A stretch of 64,000 nucleotides of DNA from Streptomyces virginiae (lineage in GTDB: Bacteria > Actinomycetota > Actinomycetes > Streptomycetales > Streptomycetaceae): the NCBI RefSeq assembly GCF_000720455.1, contig NZ_JOAK01000041.1, positions 1 to 64,000 of the forward strand. The letters run 5' to 3'. The notes under the pieces were generated by a model that saw nothing but the letters and a program-made list of their open reading frames with translations, did not search any database and was not told the DNA's origin. The stretch's first letter is position 1; the number at the start of each line of letters is the position of its first letter. This document shows positions 1 through 8,940 of this stretch, in pieces. A program made the translations under genes and the position numbers.

Positions 1-126
1 GCCGGATACGGCCGAGCCAAACTCGACCTCCTGCGAACCCGGATCCTCCTCAGAACCTGACCACCAGCCGATCACAAGATCAGCGACAGAGTCCGTTCAT
101 CCGTACCTTGCTGAGCACCTCAATGA

Positions 127-445
127 GTACGCGGACACGAGCGCAAGTTCAGAGAAGCCTGCATCCGCTGCCCGGTCCTCCAGATGGACCCCCGGCAGAA
201 GCCCCGCCTCATCGAGATCATCCAAAATCTTCGCGAACGCATCAGCGATGCCCGCGCCAACGGCTGGCTCGGCGAGGTTGAGGGACTCCAGGTCAGCTTC
301 GACGCCGCGATGGCCAAGCTCAAGTGCCTCAAGGACATCCCCATCGACGGCCGGCCCCAACTGGTCGACCTTCGGCATGCCCGTCTTCACCAACGACGCA
401 GCACCGCCTCAACCGGATGCAGGAGAGCCCGGACCACAAGGCTGA
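127..445 (+). pseudogene. C-terminal remnant of a tyrosine site-specific recombinase
   Basis: The readable peptide contains ACIRCPVLQMDP followed by NGWLGEVEGL. This matches the C-terminal tail that follows the catalytic domain in a common actinobacterial integrase/recombinase family. In frame 1 the tail runs to about position 375. The expected ending (GMPVFTN) then appears in frame 2, so one base has been gained or lost near 370-380. Stop codons at 58-60, 112-114 and 124-126 break the same frame upstream, and no catalytic Arg/His/Tyr residues are present. This is a decayed mobile-element relic at the edge of the accessory region. The family call rests on remembered tail motifs, so confidence is moderate. 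Confidence 0.6.
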
Positions 446-500
446 TCACCTGCATCACCGCAGCAACCGATTGGCCCCGCGCCACGCGGGGCCAATCTGA

Positions 501-1343
501 TCAGCCCTGGACAGCCCGCAGATCCCGATCGAGAAGCCTGGACAGCCGGACGGCTTGCCGCTCAGCCGTCCCAGGCGGGTTGCGCGGACGCTGAGGGTCG
601 TCGAACGACAGGAGGAACAACCACACGAGGGCCAGTAGCCGACGACACGCCAGCAGTCGCGCTCGTTCCGCGGCGCTCAGATCGAACTGATCCAGAAACG
701 TCTCGACATCTAGCGGCTGCTCAACCCAGCTGGCTACGTGTTCCGTGATCTCTGCCAGTTCGAAAGGCCGGTCGCTGACACCGGACTCCTCGAAATCAAC
801 GATCCGCACGCGAAAGCCGTCCCACAGATAGTTGGCGAGGTTCCCGTCACCTGGCCCAAAGACCCGTGGGACGTCCGGCGAAGCGACTTGGTCGAAGCCT
901 GAGCGAGCCAACCAGTCCAGGCCGCAATCCATGGCTTTCCCCACCTCAGTGCTGACGCGGGGGCGAGCCCGTGGTGTCCAAGCTCGGATCTTGGCAATGA
1001 GTTCATGCTGCTGGCCGGGCCGGTCCGGGACCTTCGCCAGTGCCTCTGCCGGCACCGCCGCATATATCTCGCTTGTTGCCGCTGCCAACGCCTTGAGCTG
1101 CTGCTCGCTGAGCACCTGACCGCGAAGCGGTTTACCTGGGAGCCGTGACATCACCACGACCGGCTCCTCGGCCGCAAGGTCTGCACTCTGCGGAGCAGGA
1201 GCCAAGCCCGGTGCATACGCGGAGAGCAGGGTCAGCGCTCGCCACTCCCGTTCGCACTCCTCGCGGCTCCCACGTCTAAACCTCTTGATCACACTGTGGG
1301 GCTTGAGCTCGATGCAGTGAGTACTCCAGGTGGCGGAAGTCAT
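501..1343 (-). CDS. APH-like aminoglycoside phosphotransferase-family protein
   Basis: A 280-residue cytoplasmic kinase-fold protein. The phosphotransferase core is visible as FGPGDGNLANYLWDG (Brenner-type loop with catalytic Asp and Asn) followed by VRIVDFEESG (the DFE metal-binding Asp). An N-lobe stretch, EPVVVMSRLPGKPL, resembles the hinge of APH/choline kinases. The ATG at 1343 was chosen because GGAGGA lies about 10 bases upstream; the open frame extends to 1535 without support. The canonical HGD is GPGD here, so the catalytic loop has lost its His. The substrate cannot be read from sequence: antibiotic, sugar or another hydroxyl compound are all possible. It is divergent from the lamin-tail gene. 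Confidence 0.75.
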   Translation of the reverse strand: MTSATWSTHCIELKPHSVIKRFRRGSREECEREWRALTLLSAYAPGLAPAPQSADLAAEEPVVVMSRLPGKPLRGQVLSEQQLKALAAATSEIYAAVPAEALAKVPDRPGQQHELIAKIRAWTPRARPRVSTEVGKAMDCGLDWLARSGFDQVASPDVPRVFGPGDGNLANYLWDGFRVRIVDFEESGVSDRPFELAEITEHVASWVEQPLDVETFLDQFDLSAAERARLLACRRLLALVWLFLLSFDDPQRPRNPPGTAERQAVRLSRLLDRDLRAVQG

Positions 1344-1494
1344 GAAACATGATCCTCCCAGCAGCTCCACAGGCACCAAAGTCTTAGTCCGGAAAGGTCG
1401 AGAGTGTGGCCCTCGGCTCATCCGGGCCGAATCCGCAAAGGCCTTCACCACCCTGTTTCGGCTGGTGGGGTGCTGTTCTTGAGGGGCGCCACGC

Positions 1495-1965
1495 ATGTCT
1501 TCTGCTTCTTCCTCCGTACGCCGTATCGCCGCCACCGTCCTGGCGGCCGGTGCGATCGTCTCCGCTGCGGCGCTGCCGGCGGCTGCGCACGACGGGGATC
1601 GTCACGAGCAGCGGCACCCGCGGGTGGAGATCAGCCGGGTCCAGGCCGACAGCCCTGGACGCGACAACCGCTCCAACCGCTCCCTGAACGCCGAGTGGGT
1701 GGAGATCACCAACACCACCCGCGACGCCATCAACCTGCGGGGCTGGACCCTGCGTGACAACGACGGCAACCGCTACCGCTTCGACAACGTCCGCGTCGCC
1801 GGCCGCGCGACGATCCGTATCCACACCGGGAACGGCCGTGACACCCGTACCGACCTCTTCCAGGACCGCCGCGACTACGTCTGGGACAACCGCTCCGACA
1901 CCGCCACCCTGCGCGACGACCGCGGCCGCACCGTCGACACCGAGACCTGGGGCCGCCGCCGCTAA
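1495..1965 (+). CDS. Secreted lamin-tail-domain protein
   Basis: A 156-residue exported protein. Residues 1-31 form a signal peptide with an RR pair, a hydrophobic Ala/Val core and cleavage around AAAHDG. The mature part is a single lamin-tail (LTD) beta-sandwich, recognisable by EWVEITNTT, NLRGWTLRDNDG and the closing DTETWGRRR. Such small extracellular LTD proteins are common in Streptomyces; their role is unknown, though LTD domains are often attached to secreted nucleases or surface proteins. GAGGGG lies upstream of the ATG. A strong hairpin follows the stop, so the gene is probably monocistronic. Confidence 0.82.
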   Translation: MSSASSSVRRIAATVLAAGAIVSAAALPAAAHDGDRHEQRHPRVEISRVQADSPGRDNRSNRSLNAEWVEITNTTRDAINLRGWTLRDNDGNRYRFDNVRVAGRATIRIHTGNGRDTRTDLFQDRRDYVWDNRSDTATLRDDRGRTVDTETWGRRR

Positions 1966-2020
1966 CCCCCTTCCTGCGCAGGCCCTGCACGATCCCGGGG
2001 TCCTGCGTGACGGAACCGTT

Positions 2021-2050
2021 CGGGCCGTCGCCTCACCAGGCGACGGCCCG
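2021..2050. terminator. Hairpin terminator after the lamin-tail gene
   Basis: A perfect 13-bp inverted repeat (2021-2033 with 2038-2050) around a 4-base loop begins about 55 bases after the stop codon at 1965. No U-tract follows, as is usual in Streptomyces terminators. Confidence 0.6.
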
Positions 2051-2099
2051 TACGGCTGCGCGCAAAGGTGGATGACCGTGAGCCGTGAGCCGTGAGCCG

Positions 2100-2195
2100 T
2101 CAGCCGAGCAGCCGGTGGTTGTCGGGGCGTAGGAGGTCGATGACGTGGGCGAGCTCCGCTGAGCTGGCTCCCTGCGCGTGGGCCGCGCCGTGTGG
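2100..2195 (-). pseudogene. C-terminal gene fragment fused behind the lipoprotein stop
   Basis: Directly after the stop codon of the lipoprotein gene, and in the same frame, the sequence reads on as a coding-like tail ending AELAHVIDLLRPDNHRLLG and a stop at 2100-2102. It has the composition of a genuine helical protein C-terminus but no start, and I do not recognise the family. It is best read as the end of another gene left at a recombination junction. Confidence 0.35.
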
Positions 2196-2801
2196 TCAGT
2201 GGACCATGAGGCCGGTGGTGGTGATGTGAACGGTTTCGTTGTAGCCGATTGGTTCCTTGCCCTGTGAGACCTTCTCGCACTTGTAGTCGGTTTTGCCGAA
2301 GGGGACGAGCACGGCCTTGGGGATGTCGTTGCACAGGGCGTGGTCGAGGGTGGAGTTGTTGCCGAACATGAGGCGTGCGACGCCGTCGCGGGTCACCAGG
2401 CCCTGGCGGGGGAAGGCCGTGTACTCCACGACGTTCTGGGACCAGCCCTTCTCGCCGATGGTCACGTTCCAGGCGACCTGTACGCCTTCGTAGGTGATGG
2501 TGCAGGTGACCGTCGTGCCGGGCTTGGACTCCATGTCCTTCGGGCACTCGCCGCTCATTGTGCCGGGGGCGTTGGCCATCGTGAGGGTCTTGCGCTGCAG
2601 TTCGTAGATCACGTTCTCGGCGAAGGTGGCGTCGGCGGCCGGCGAGGCCGTCGGTTCGAGGCTCCCCATCTCCGGCTTGGTCAGTTTCTGCGGCAGTAGC
2701 GGACCTATCGGTTCCTGCTTCGCGGCGGTGCCGGTACCGCCGCCGCATCCGGTGGCCAGCAGGCACAGGGCACCGAGCGCCGTGATGATCTTTATTCTCA
2801 A
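2196..2801 (-). CDS. DUF4333-like secreted lipoprotein
   Basis: A 201-residue lipoprotein. The TTG at 2801 is the best start: GAGGA sits a few bases upstream, and the signal peptide follows at once with a lipobox LLATGC (Cys about residue 19). The mature protein carries the pattern CPKDMESKPGTTVTCTITYEG, a Cys-x(n)-Lys-Pro-Gly-x(n)-Cys arrangement typical of DUF4333, and ends in a second cysteine-bearing segment (ALCNDIPK, DYKCEKVS). It should be anchored on the outer face of the membrane. Its upstream neighbour on the same strand is the broken S8 protease, so both may have formed one surface module. Confidence 0.72.
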   Translation of the reverse strand: MRIKIITALGALCLLATGCGGGTGTAAKQEPIGPLLPQKLTKPEMGSLEPTASPAADATFAENVIYELQRKTLTMANAPGTMSGECPKDMESKPGTTVTCTITYEGVQVAWNVTIGEKGWSQNVVEYTAFPRQGLVTRDGVARLMFGNNSTLDHALCNDIPKAVLVPFGKTDYKCEKVSQGKEPIGYNETVHITTTGLMVH

Positions 2802-2872
2802 GGTCGTCCTCTTAACAGCTTTCGCGATCGAGCAGTGCGTACGTCGCCGACTGGGTGGCGGGCCCGGAGAGG

Positions 2873-4017
2873 TCAGCGGCGACGGCGTTTGAGGGTCACC
2901 GTGATGCCGAGGCCGAGTGTCACGGCCAGGGCGGCGCCGAGCGCCGGCCACTTCCAGGAGAGGCTGGCTTCGGTGGCCGCGGCTTCCGCTTGGGGTGGCA
3001 CCACAGCTGCCGGGTCGGCGCTCGGGGGGTGGGGCTGGGGGGTGGGGCTGGCTAGGGGGTCGATGTCGGGTGCCCCTGGGTCTCCCTGGCGGTCGAGGAT
3101 CACCTTGCTGGGGCGGATGGCTCCGTTGCCGACCCAGTCATTGCGCTTGTCGCCGGAATGGGGGGGTGCCGACGGTCTGGAGGAGGACGCGGGTCACCTG
3201 GTTCGCGGTCCAGTCGGGGTGGGCCGACCAGACGAGCGCGGCGGAGGCGGAGGCGATACTTGTGGCGTACGAGGTCCCTCCGTCCTGCATGCACCAGGCG
3301 GTGTTCTTCTTGCAGCGGATCGGGACTTTGCCACCGAAGGCGGCGAAGTCTGTTGCCGGTCCGTCGGAGGACGAAGGCAGGGGCTCGCCGTCGATGTCGA
3401 CGGCTCCCACGCCGAAGGCTCCCGGCAGGGCGGCGATGGGGTTGCTCATCTTGCTGCCGTCGTTTCCCATGCCGACGAAGACCAGTACGCCCTTGCTCTG
3501 GGCGTACTCGATAGCCGGTCCGATCCTGTCCAGCGACCACCACCCGCCGATGGACAGGTTGATGATCTTGGCGCCGTTGTCGGCCGCGTACCGAACTCCC
3601 TTGCCGGCTTCACCGATCGCGCCGAAAGCCATGGGCGAGCCGATACTGGTGCGGATGGGCATCACCTTGGCGCCGGGAGCGAGACCGTGCGGGCCGCCCC
3701 CCGAGCCGTCGCCGACGATCGCCGCGATCATGCTGGTCCCGTGCCCCTCGAAATCATCGTGGACCGGGTACTTCTCCTCCGGGCGGCTGACCGGCGGCTC
3801 CATGAACGAGACGCCGGGAAGGACTCTCCCTTCCAGCTCCGGGAGGTCCTTGACTCCACTGTCGATGACGGCCACTGTGATGCCGGTGCCGTCCGCGACC
3901 TTCCACATCTGCGGAGCTCGCATCTTCGTGAGGTACTCCGGCAGATCGGTGTCGGCAGCTGCCGGCATCGCCGTGCCCGCGCTGACCGTCACAACCGCGA
4001 CGAGACAGCGGCCGCAC
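2873..4017 (-). pseudogene. Mycosin-like S8 (subtilisin) serine protease, frameshifted
   Basis: The catalytic domain is complete: Asp in VAVIDSGVKDLPE, His in FEGHGTSMIAAIVGDG, the oxyanion Asn in VGMGNDGS and Ser in GGTSYATSIASASA. After the catalytic region the frame is lost at a run of seven G (3160-3166, plus strand). In the next frame the protein continues to a Pro-rich linker, one membrane helix (SWKWPALGAALAVTLGLGI) and a KRRRR tail, the layout of type VII secretion mycosins. The N-terminus is also unclear: a signal-like stretch (VTVSAGTAMPAAA) has no well-placed start codon, and the only candidate GTG (4017) is out of frame. Either a sequencing slip or a true pseudogene is possible. 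Confidence 0.68.
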
Positions 4018-4031
4018 CTGCCGAAAGCCCG

Positions 4032-4379
4032 GTGGACCCGGAACTCGTCCTGGACGTGGTACTGCTCAAAGTGTGCGACCGCGTTGACGAACGCCCGTCG
4101 CTCGCCTTGCTGCTCACGGCGGTCGAACGGAGCTGGCAGGACGCCCTTGCCGAGCGGCTGGACCACGACGCGTTCGTCGCAGCGCGGACGCTCGTCGAAC
4201 TGGCGGGACGGGGGCTGCTGCCCGGGCCGCAGCCCGGGGCGCTCCCCCTGCCCGCGGTGGCCGAGATCGATGCCCGGGCGGCCTCCCGACGCGCGGAGCT
4301 GCGTGAAAGGCACCGGGACCGGTCGCCGAACTACACCGCGCCCAGGCCGACGGCGCCGTCACCGATGACCAGGACCTGA
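4032..4379 (+). pseudogene. 5' part of the ATPase gene, in a different frame
   Basis: From a GTG at 4032 a 115-codon frame encodes a helical, charged segment beginning DPELVLDVVLLKVCDRVDE and running into AASRRAELRERHRDR. It ends at 4379. The downstream ATPase frame becomes open at 4306 but has no start codon until 4442. Joining the two frames within 4306-4376 gives a continuous helix (RERHRDR then AELHRAQADGAVTDD). I read this as the displaced N-terminus of the ATPase, split by a one-base indel. The alternative is an independent small gene. Confidence 0.5.
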
Positions 4380-4441
4380 GACTGCAGGAGCTCCTCGCCG
4401 ACGCCGTCCGGCGGCTCGACGACTCCGACACGTACGACCTC

Positions 4442-7441
4442 GTGGACGTACGGCGCGCCCTCGACACCGTACGGGACTCCCTTCCCGAATTTCGGAAGCA
4501 GGCCGCCGACCGGATCCGCGCTCGCCTCGACGCCCTGGGCCCCGGCGAGGAGCTGCGCGCACAGGTCCTCAGGCACCTGGACACCGGGGGCCTGGCCACG
4601 GCAGCGGACCTCGTCTACTTCCTGGAGATCGGCGAGGAAGTCCCGGAGATCGACGCTGGCGAGTCCCACCTGACCGACTTCTTCCCGACCGTGCCCGACG
4701 GTCTACCTAAGGGCATCGACCAGGCTCTCGTCGACCTCGTCCGGTCCGGCGGTATGCACCCGGAGATTTCCGTCCTGGACTACAGCGCTCTCTCCACCGA
4801 CGAGGCGGCCTTGGCGGCAGATGCCCTTCAGGAGTGGCGGGCGCTGGGCGTCACCGAGCCGAAGGACCGGCTGGAGGTATCCGCCCGGAGGCAGCTGCTC
4901 CCGGCCCTGAAGCTCCTCGGCTACGACGCCAAGAGTGCCAAGCCGCTGGACGAGAGGTCTCACCGCCGGCGTGAGTACCGTCTGTTCGAAGCGACGGAGG
5001 TCGAGATCAACGGCAGGGCGAAGGCGCCCGCGTTCGGCTCGCAGATCCGCGAACAGGGGGGCACCCTCCGCGTGCTGCTGGTCTGGGGCCGCCCGCCCGC
5101 CAAGGTCGTCATGAGCCTGGCCGAAAGCGACACGAGCGGTACGAGCCTCCTCGTCGCCTACTTCGGCACGCTGAGCCGCGGGGCGCGCATCGAACTCGCC
5201 GCCGGCTCCAGCCGGCTGCAGCCGATGCTGGTCGTGGACGACGCCGCCCTGGCCTACCTCGCGGCGCGCGGCAACCGCCAGGTCAGCACCGCCACGCAGA
5301 CCCTGCTGCCGTTCTCCGGCGTCAACCCCTACATCAGGGAGAAATGCGGCCGCATCGGCGGCGAGATGTTCTACGGCCGCGACGCCGAACGCAAGAGCGT
5401 TCTGGACCCGCTTGGCACGCAGGTCATCTTCGGCGGCCGCGGGCTCGGCAAGTCCGCCCTCCTCAGCGATGCGGGGGAGCGGTTCGAAGGGCAGCGCCCC
5501 GGCTACCAGCTGGCGGTGTACGTGAACGTGGACCAGGAGAACATCGGCAAGGGCAGCTCCCTGGGGCTTGAAGCGCTGTGGAGTGTCCTCGACCGGGAGC
5601 TCAGGAAGGCCGAGGTCCTGGTCGGGCAGCAGGGCCGCAAGTCCGTCAAGGACATCTCCGAACGGGTGCGCGCCGGCATCGGCGCCTGGCTCGACGGGGA
5701 CTCCCGTCGCCGTCTGCTGATCCTGCTCGACGAGTGCGACCAGTTCTTCGAAGCCGACGCCCCCCGCTTCGACCAGACCAAGAAGCTCAAGGGCCTCGGA
5801 ACCGACACCAAGGACCGCGCCAAGGTCGTTTTCGCCGGCCTGCACTCCGTGCAGCGCTTCACGAAGCTCGCCAGCAACGGGCCGTTCAGCCATCTCGCAC
5901 AGACCCCGAAGGTGATCGGCCCGCTCGCGCCCCAATCCGCCGCCGAACTGCTCGTCGACCCGATGCGGGCGCTCGGCTTCGAGTTCCAGGACATGGACCT
6001 CGTCAACCGCGTGCTCGGCTACTGCTCCTACCAGCCGTTCCTGCTCCAGATGTTCGGCCACCGGCTGGTGGAGCTTATGCACCGCAAGCGGATGCGACGC
6101 GGGACCGAAGGACCCCCGTACGCGGTGGAGATCGGCGACATCGAGGTCGTGGAGTCAGACACCGGGCTGCGGGACAGCATCTCGGCCGCCTTCAAGGACA
6201 CCCTGAGCCTCGACCACCGCTACGACGTGATCGCCAACGTCCTGGCCTACCACGCCCGCCAGAGGGGCCTGGAGGTACGGCTGAGCGATGCCGAGCTGCG
6301 CGATGAGTGTGAGACGTTCTGGCCCAAGGGCTTCGATCAGCTCGACACCGAGGGTTTCCGCGCCTACCTCTCCGAAATGGTGGGCCTCGGCGTCCTCGCG
6401 CCCAACCACGACGGCCAGGGCTGGCACCTGCGCGGCCCGAACGCCCTGCGCATGATCGGCACCTCCCACGAGGTGGAGGCCCGCCTACTCAGGGCTGCTC
6501 AGGACTGCCAGCTCCAGGAAAGTATCGTCCAGGAGAGCCGTCCGGACCTGCCCGACGGCCGGTCGGGGCCGCTCACCATCACCCAGCTGGACTACCTCCT
6601 GGGCGGGAGGTCGAACCAGACGAGAGTGGTCCTCGGCACCACCGCGACCGGTGTCAGGGACGTTGGCGACACCCTCCGTACGTTCGCCGGGCGTATCCCC
6701 GACTGGACCCTGCCGCCCGTCGGCAAGCCCAGTGCCTACAGGCAGGAGCTGACGGGCGGCCGCCCCCGGGAGCGGCGGGTCGTCATCAGCGACTTCGCCC
6801 GCTACCCGGACGCCCGCCCCGAGGCTCCTCGGCAGGCGGTCGACCAGGCCGAGACAATGCTGCCCACCACATCCGGCGTGACACGCGCCGTGGTTGTCGT
6901 GACCGACCCCAACCAGCTCGGACTGTGGCGCCCCCTGCTGACGGGCACCGAACCCACCTCGGCCGCTCCCGTCGTTTTGCGCCGGCACGACCGCGGCAGC
7001 CTGCGCGGCTGGGCCCAGCGCGTCGAAGAGTTCCACACGGAGGACCGCCTGGACCGACTCCACGAGCTCACCGGAGGCTGGCCGGTCCTGGTCGATAGGG
7101 CGCACCGTCTCCACGGCGAACTCAGCGACCCGGACGCGGCCCTGCACAGCCTGGCCGGCCTGCGTCGGGACCGGGTCGCCGCCAGGTCCTTCGTCGAGGC
7201 GACCGGGGTGTTCGCGGACCCTGTGCTCGCGACCGGCTACCGGGCCCTCGATGAAGAGTTCAAAGAGACCCTGTTCGACCTGGAGAGCGCGGTGGCCGCC
7301 GTAGCCTTCCGGATCGAGGACGAGGACGAGGCCCGCTGGGTCGTCACCTGCCTCGACGCCCTCCAGGTCCTTGGTCGGGAGCAGAATCACCTGCTGCGCT
7401 TGGAACCCCTGCTCCGGGAGTGTGTGGCGCTGCTCGACTGA
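4442..7441 (+). CDS. Large P-loop (STAND/AAA-like) ATPase
   Basis: The 999-residue frame holds an N-terminal helical region and a beta-rich region to about residue 290. A signalling-type ATPase follows: FYGRDAERKSVLDP (entry motif), Walker A GGRGLGKSAL near residue 335, Walker B RLLILLDECDQFFE near 425, and an arginine-rich lid. A winged-helix-like section comes next (about 570-660), then a second alpha/beta region (VVISDFARYP, AVVVVTDPNQLG) without a visible P-loop. This is the plan of regulated NTPase switches used in biological conflict systems. The GTG at 4442 has no ribosome site, and the true start is probably at 4032, before a frameshift. It is divergent from an S8 protease. Function is inferred, not shown. 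Confidence 0.7.
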   Translation: MDVRRALDTVRDSLPEFRKQAADRIRARLDALGPGEELRAQVLRHLDTGGLATAADLVYFLEIGEEVPEIDAGESHLTDFFPTVPDGLPKGIDQALVDLVRSGGMHPEISVLDYSALSTDEAALAADALQEWRALGVTEPKDRLEVSARRQLLPALKLLGYDAKSAKPLDERSHRRREYRLFEATEVEINGRAKAPAFGSQIREQGGTLRVLLVWGRPPAKVVMSLAESDTSGTSLLVAYFGTLSRGARIELAAGSSRLQPMLVVDDAALAYLAARGNRQVSTATQTLLPFSGVNPYIREKCGRIGGEMFYGRDAERKSVLDPLGTQVIFGGRGLGKSALLSDAGERFEGQRPGYQLAVYVNVDQENIGKGSSLGLEALWSVLDRELRKAEVLVGQQGRKSVKDISERVRAGIGAWLDGDSRRRLLILLDECDQFFEADAPRFDQTKKLKGLGTDTKDRAKVVFAGLHSVQRFTKLASNGPFSHLAQTPKVIGPLAPQSAAELLVDPMRALGFEFQDMDLVNRVLGYCSYQPFLLQMFGHRLVELMHRKRMRRGTEGPPYAVEIGDIEVVESDTGLRDSISAAFKDTLSLDHRYDVIANVLAYHARQRGLEVRLSDAELRDECETFWPKGFDQLDTEGFRAYLSEMVGLGVLAPNHDGQGWHLRGPNALRMIGTSHEVEARLLRAAQDCQLQESIVQESRPDLPDGRSGPLTITQLDYLLGGRSNQTRVVLGTTATGVRDVGDTLRTFAGRIPDWTLPPVGKPSAYRQELTGGRPRERRVVISDFARYPDARPEAPRQAVDQAETMLPTTSGVTRAVVVVTDPNQLGLWRPLLTGTEPTSAAPVVLRRHDRGSLRGWAQRVEEFHTEDRLDRLHELTGGWPVLVDRAHRLHGELSDPDAALHSLAGLRRDRVAARSFVEATGVFADPVLATGYRALDEEFKETLFDLESAVAAVAFRIEDEDEARWVVTCLDALQVLGREQNHLLRLEPLLRECVALLD

Positions 7442-8529
7442 CACCGGTGCACGGCCTCGCCCCCCGGCCGCTCGGGGGGTGAGGTCCGGCCTCGGGATTG
7501 GTGGGCTCGCCGTTGAAGCGTCGCGTATCCGCTCGCACGACACCGGCGCGTGAGGATCACCGTGGCTACGGAAGGCCTATTTCCGGTGACCGACTGCCAG
7601 CGCAGCTCGCACAAGCCGAGTCGGGGCCTGTTCGGCCGATCGAAATTCCGTTTCCGCTGTCGGTCTCCTCTGGGATTTTTGTGACATGGTGAGAAGCGCT
7701 GACGCACGGGGCACGGCCTCAGACTGTGGACGATCGCGTATACGCGATCGTCCACACCGTCCGCCACATCGACGCCGACCCCCGCGCCGACCCCGTCGGC
7801 TCCCTGTACCAAACGCCACGGCTCACGCAGCTCACCGCCGAAACGCCGGATGGGCGCGGGCCGGCCGCAGCCGACCCGCCGTCGCCCACGCATCCTTGCG
7901 CGGGCGACGCCCCTGCGAGCGCCGGCACTCTGTTGCCGGCCGGGGTGACTCCGGTGCGTGGGCGGGCGTTGTTGGCTGCATGGACGAGATGTTGGACGTG
8001 CTGCTCGACAGCCTGGCGCCCCAACCCTGCCGAGGCTAGCCCCGCGCCTCTCGGGCTCGCCTGATCAGGTCAACGCGGGCCTGGCTGTCGGTAGCGGGGG
8101 CTCTAGCGCGGTGTTCCCGGGCCTGCCGGTCCGTGTTCCTGACAGGCGCGGTGGACGGGCCCGGTCCTGCTTCGGCCCTGTACCGCCCGGGCCCGATGGG
8201 CATGAACTCGCACACCAACTACGCCCTGCGCAAGAACAAGCAGCGGCCACCCCATCAGCATCTGCCAGCGCTTCGAAGGCGTCACCAAGGGCGAACCGAA
8301 GCCCATCGGCAGCGGCCCGGACACCTCACACTGCCTCTACACCCCGGCCGACATCACACACCGTTCGTGACCTGGTGAGCCCGCGCCCAGGCGCCGCTTT
8401 GCCTGCCGCGTCCGCTGCCCCTGCGCACGACCACGTCCAGATGCCGGCGACGACTCCGGTCCTCGGACAGGCAGCACTCGGGTGGGGACCGGCACCGGCT
8501 CGGGGGACGCAAGGGTATGGATCAGGTAC
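7442..8529. other. Gene-poor stretch with possible degenerate fragments
   Basis: No convincing intact gene. Two short sections have coding-like composition: plus strand from about 7726 (VDDRVYAIVHTVRH, starting inside the palindrome) to about 7850, and 8235-8370 (ISICQRFEGVTKGEPKPIG), which ends at a stop without a start. Both are probably relics. The palindrome is listed separately. Confidence 0.45.
7725..7756. repeat. Perfect 32-bp palindrome
   Basis: Sixteen bases (7725-7740) are followed immediately by their exact reverse complement (7741-7756), with no loop. The centre reads CGCGTATACGCG and symmetry stops at 7724/7757. A loopless palindrome of this length suits binding by a dimeric protein, or a cruciform, better than a transcription terminator. 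Confidence 0.8.
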
Positions 8530-8940
8530 TCAGCGCCAGGCGTTGGTGTCTACGATCTCGCCGGTCTCCACGTCGATGCGGCCCTGGAAGTCACCTGCGT
8601 TGCGCGTGACCATGATCACGAGCGGTCGGCCGTCCTGTGGGAAAGCGGTGTAGAAGCCGTGGACGTCGTTCGGGTCCCTCAGTAGGTCGTGTGGGGGCTG
8701 CAGCCTGAACAGTTCCGAGCCGTCGGCTCGGTAGACCACCGCGTTGTCCGACGGGGTGAACGGTGCGCTGTTGATGGCTTCCACCACCAGCACCAGCGTC
8801 TCATCGTACTCCCGCCACACCATGACGTCCTGGGGCGGAAGCTCGTACGACTTCTCGACGTTCCCGGCGGGGCCGCTCCACCGGATTGTGGTGTCGCCCT
8901 GGGCCCAGGTGAGCACGACGCCGGGGTTTTCTTCTGTCAC
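8530..8940 (-). CDS. Putative immunity protein for the Rhs toxin
   Basis: A 136-residue soluble, acidic protein with no signal or membrane segment. The GTG start overlaps the toxin stop (GTGA), so the two are translationally coupled. This position directly downstream of a C-terminal toxin domain is the hallmark of the cognate immunity gene. Motifs visible are VVLTWAQGDTTIRW near the start and DFQGRIDVETGEIVDTNAW at the end, a WD/beta-sheet-like pattern. I do not recognise a named immunity family. It should bind and neutralise the toxin tip in the cytoplasm. Confidence 0.7.
   Translation of the reverse strand: MTEENPGVVLTWAQGDTTIRWSGPAGNVEKSYELPPQDVMVWREYDETLVLVVEAINSAPFTPSDNAVVYRADGSELFRLQPPHDLLRDPNDVHGFYTAFPQDGRPLVIMVTRNAGDFQGRIDVETGEIVDTNAWR

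Noticed and set aside
4703..6082. Long minus-strand open frame opposite the ATPase
   Set aside because: A shadow of the G/C-biased third positions. The protein is a His/Glu/Leu/Ala-biased mirror without recognisable motifs, while the plus strand has Walker motifs.
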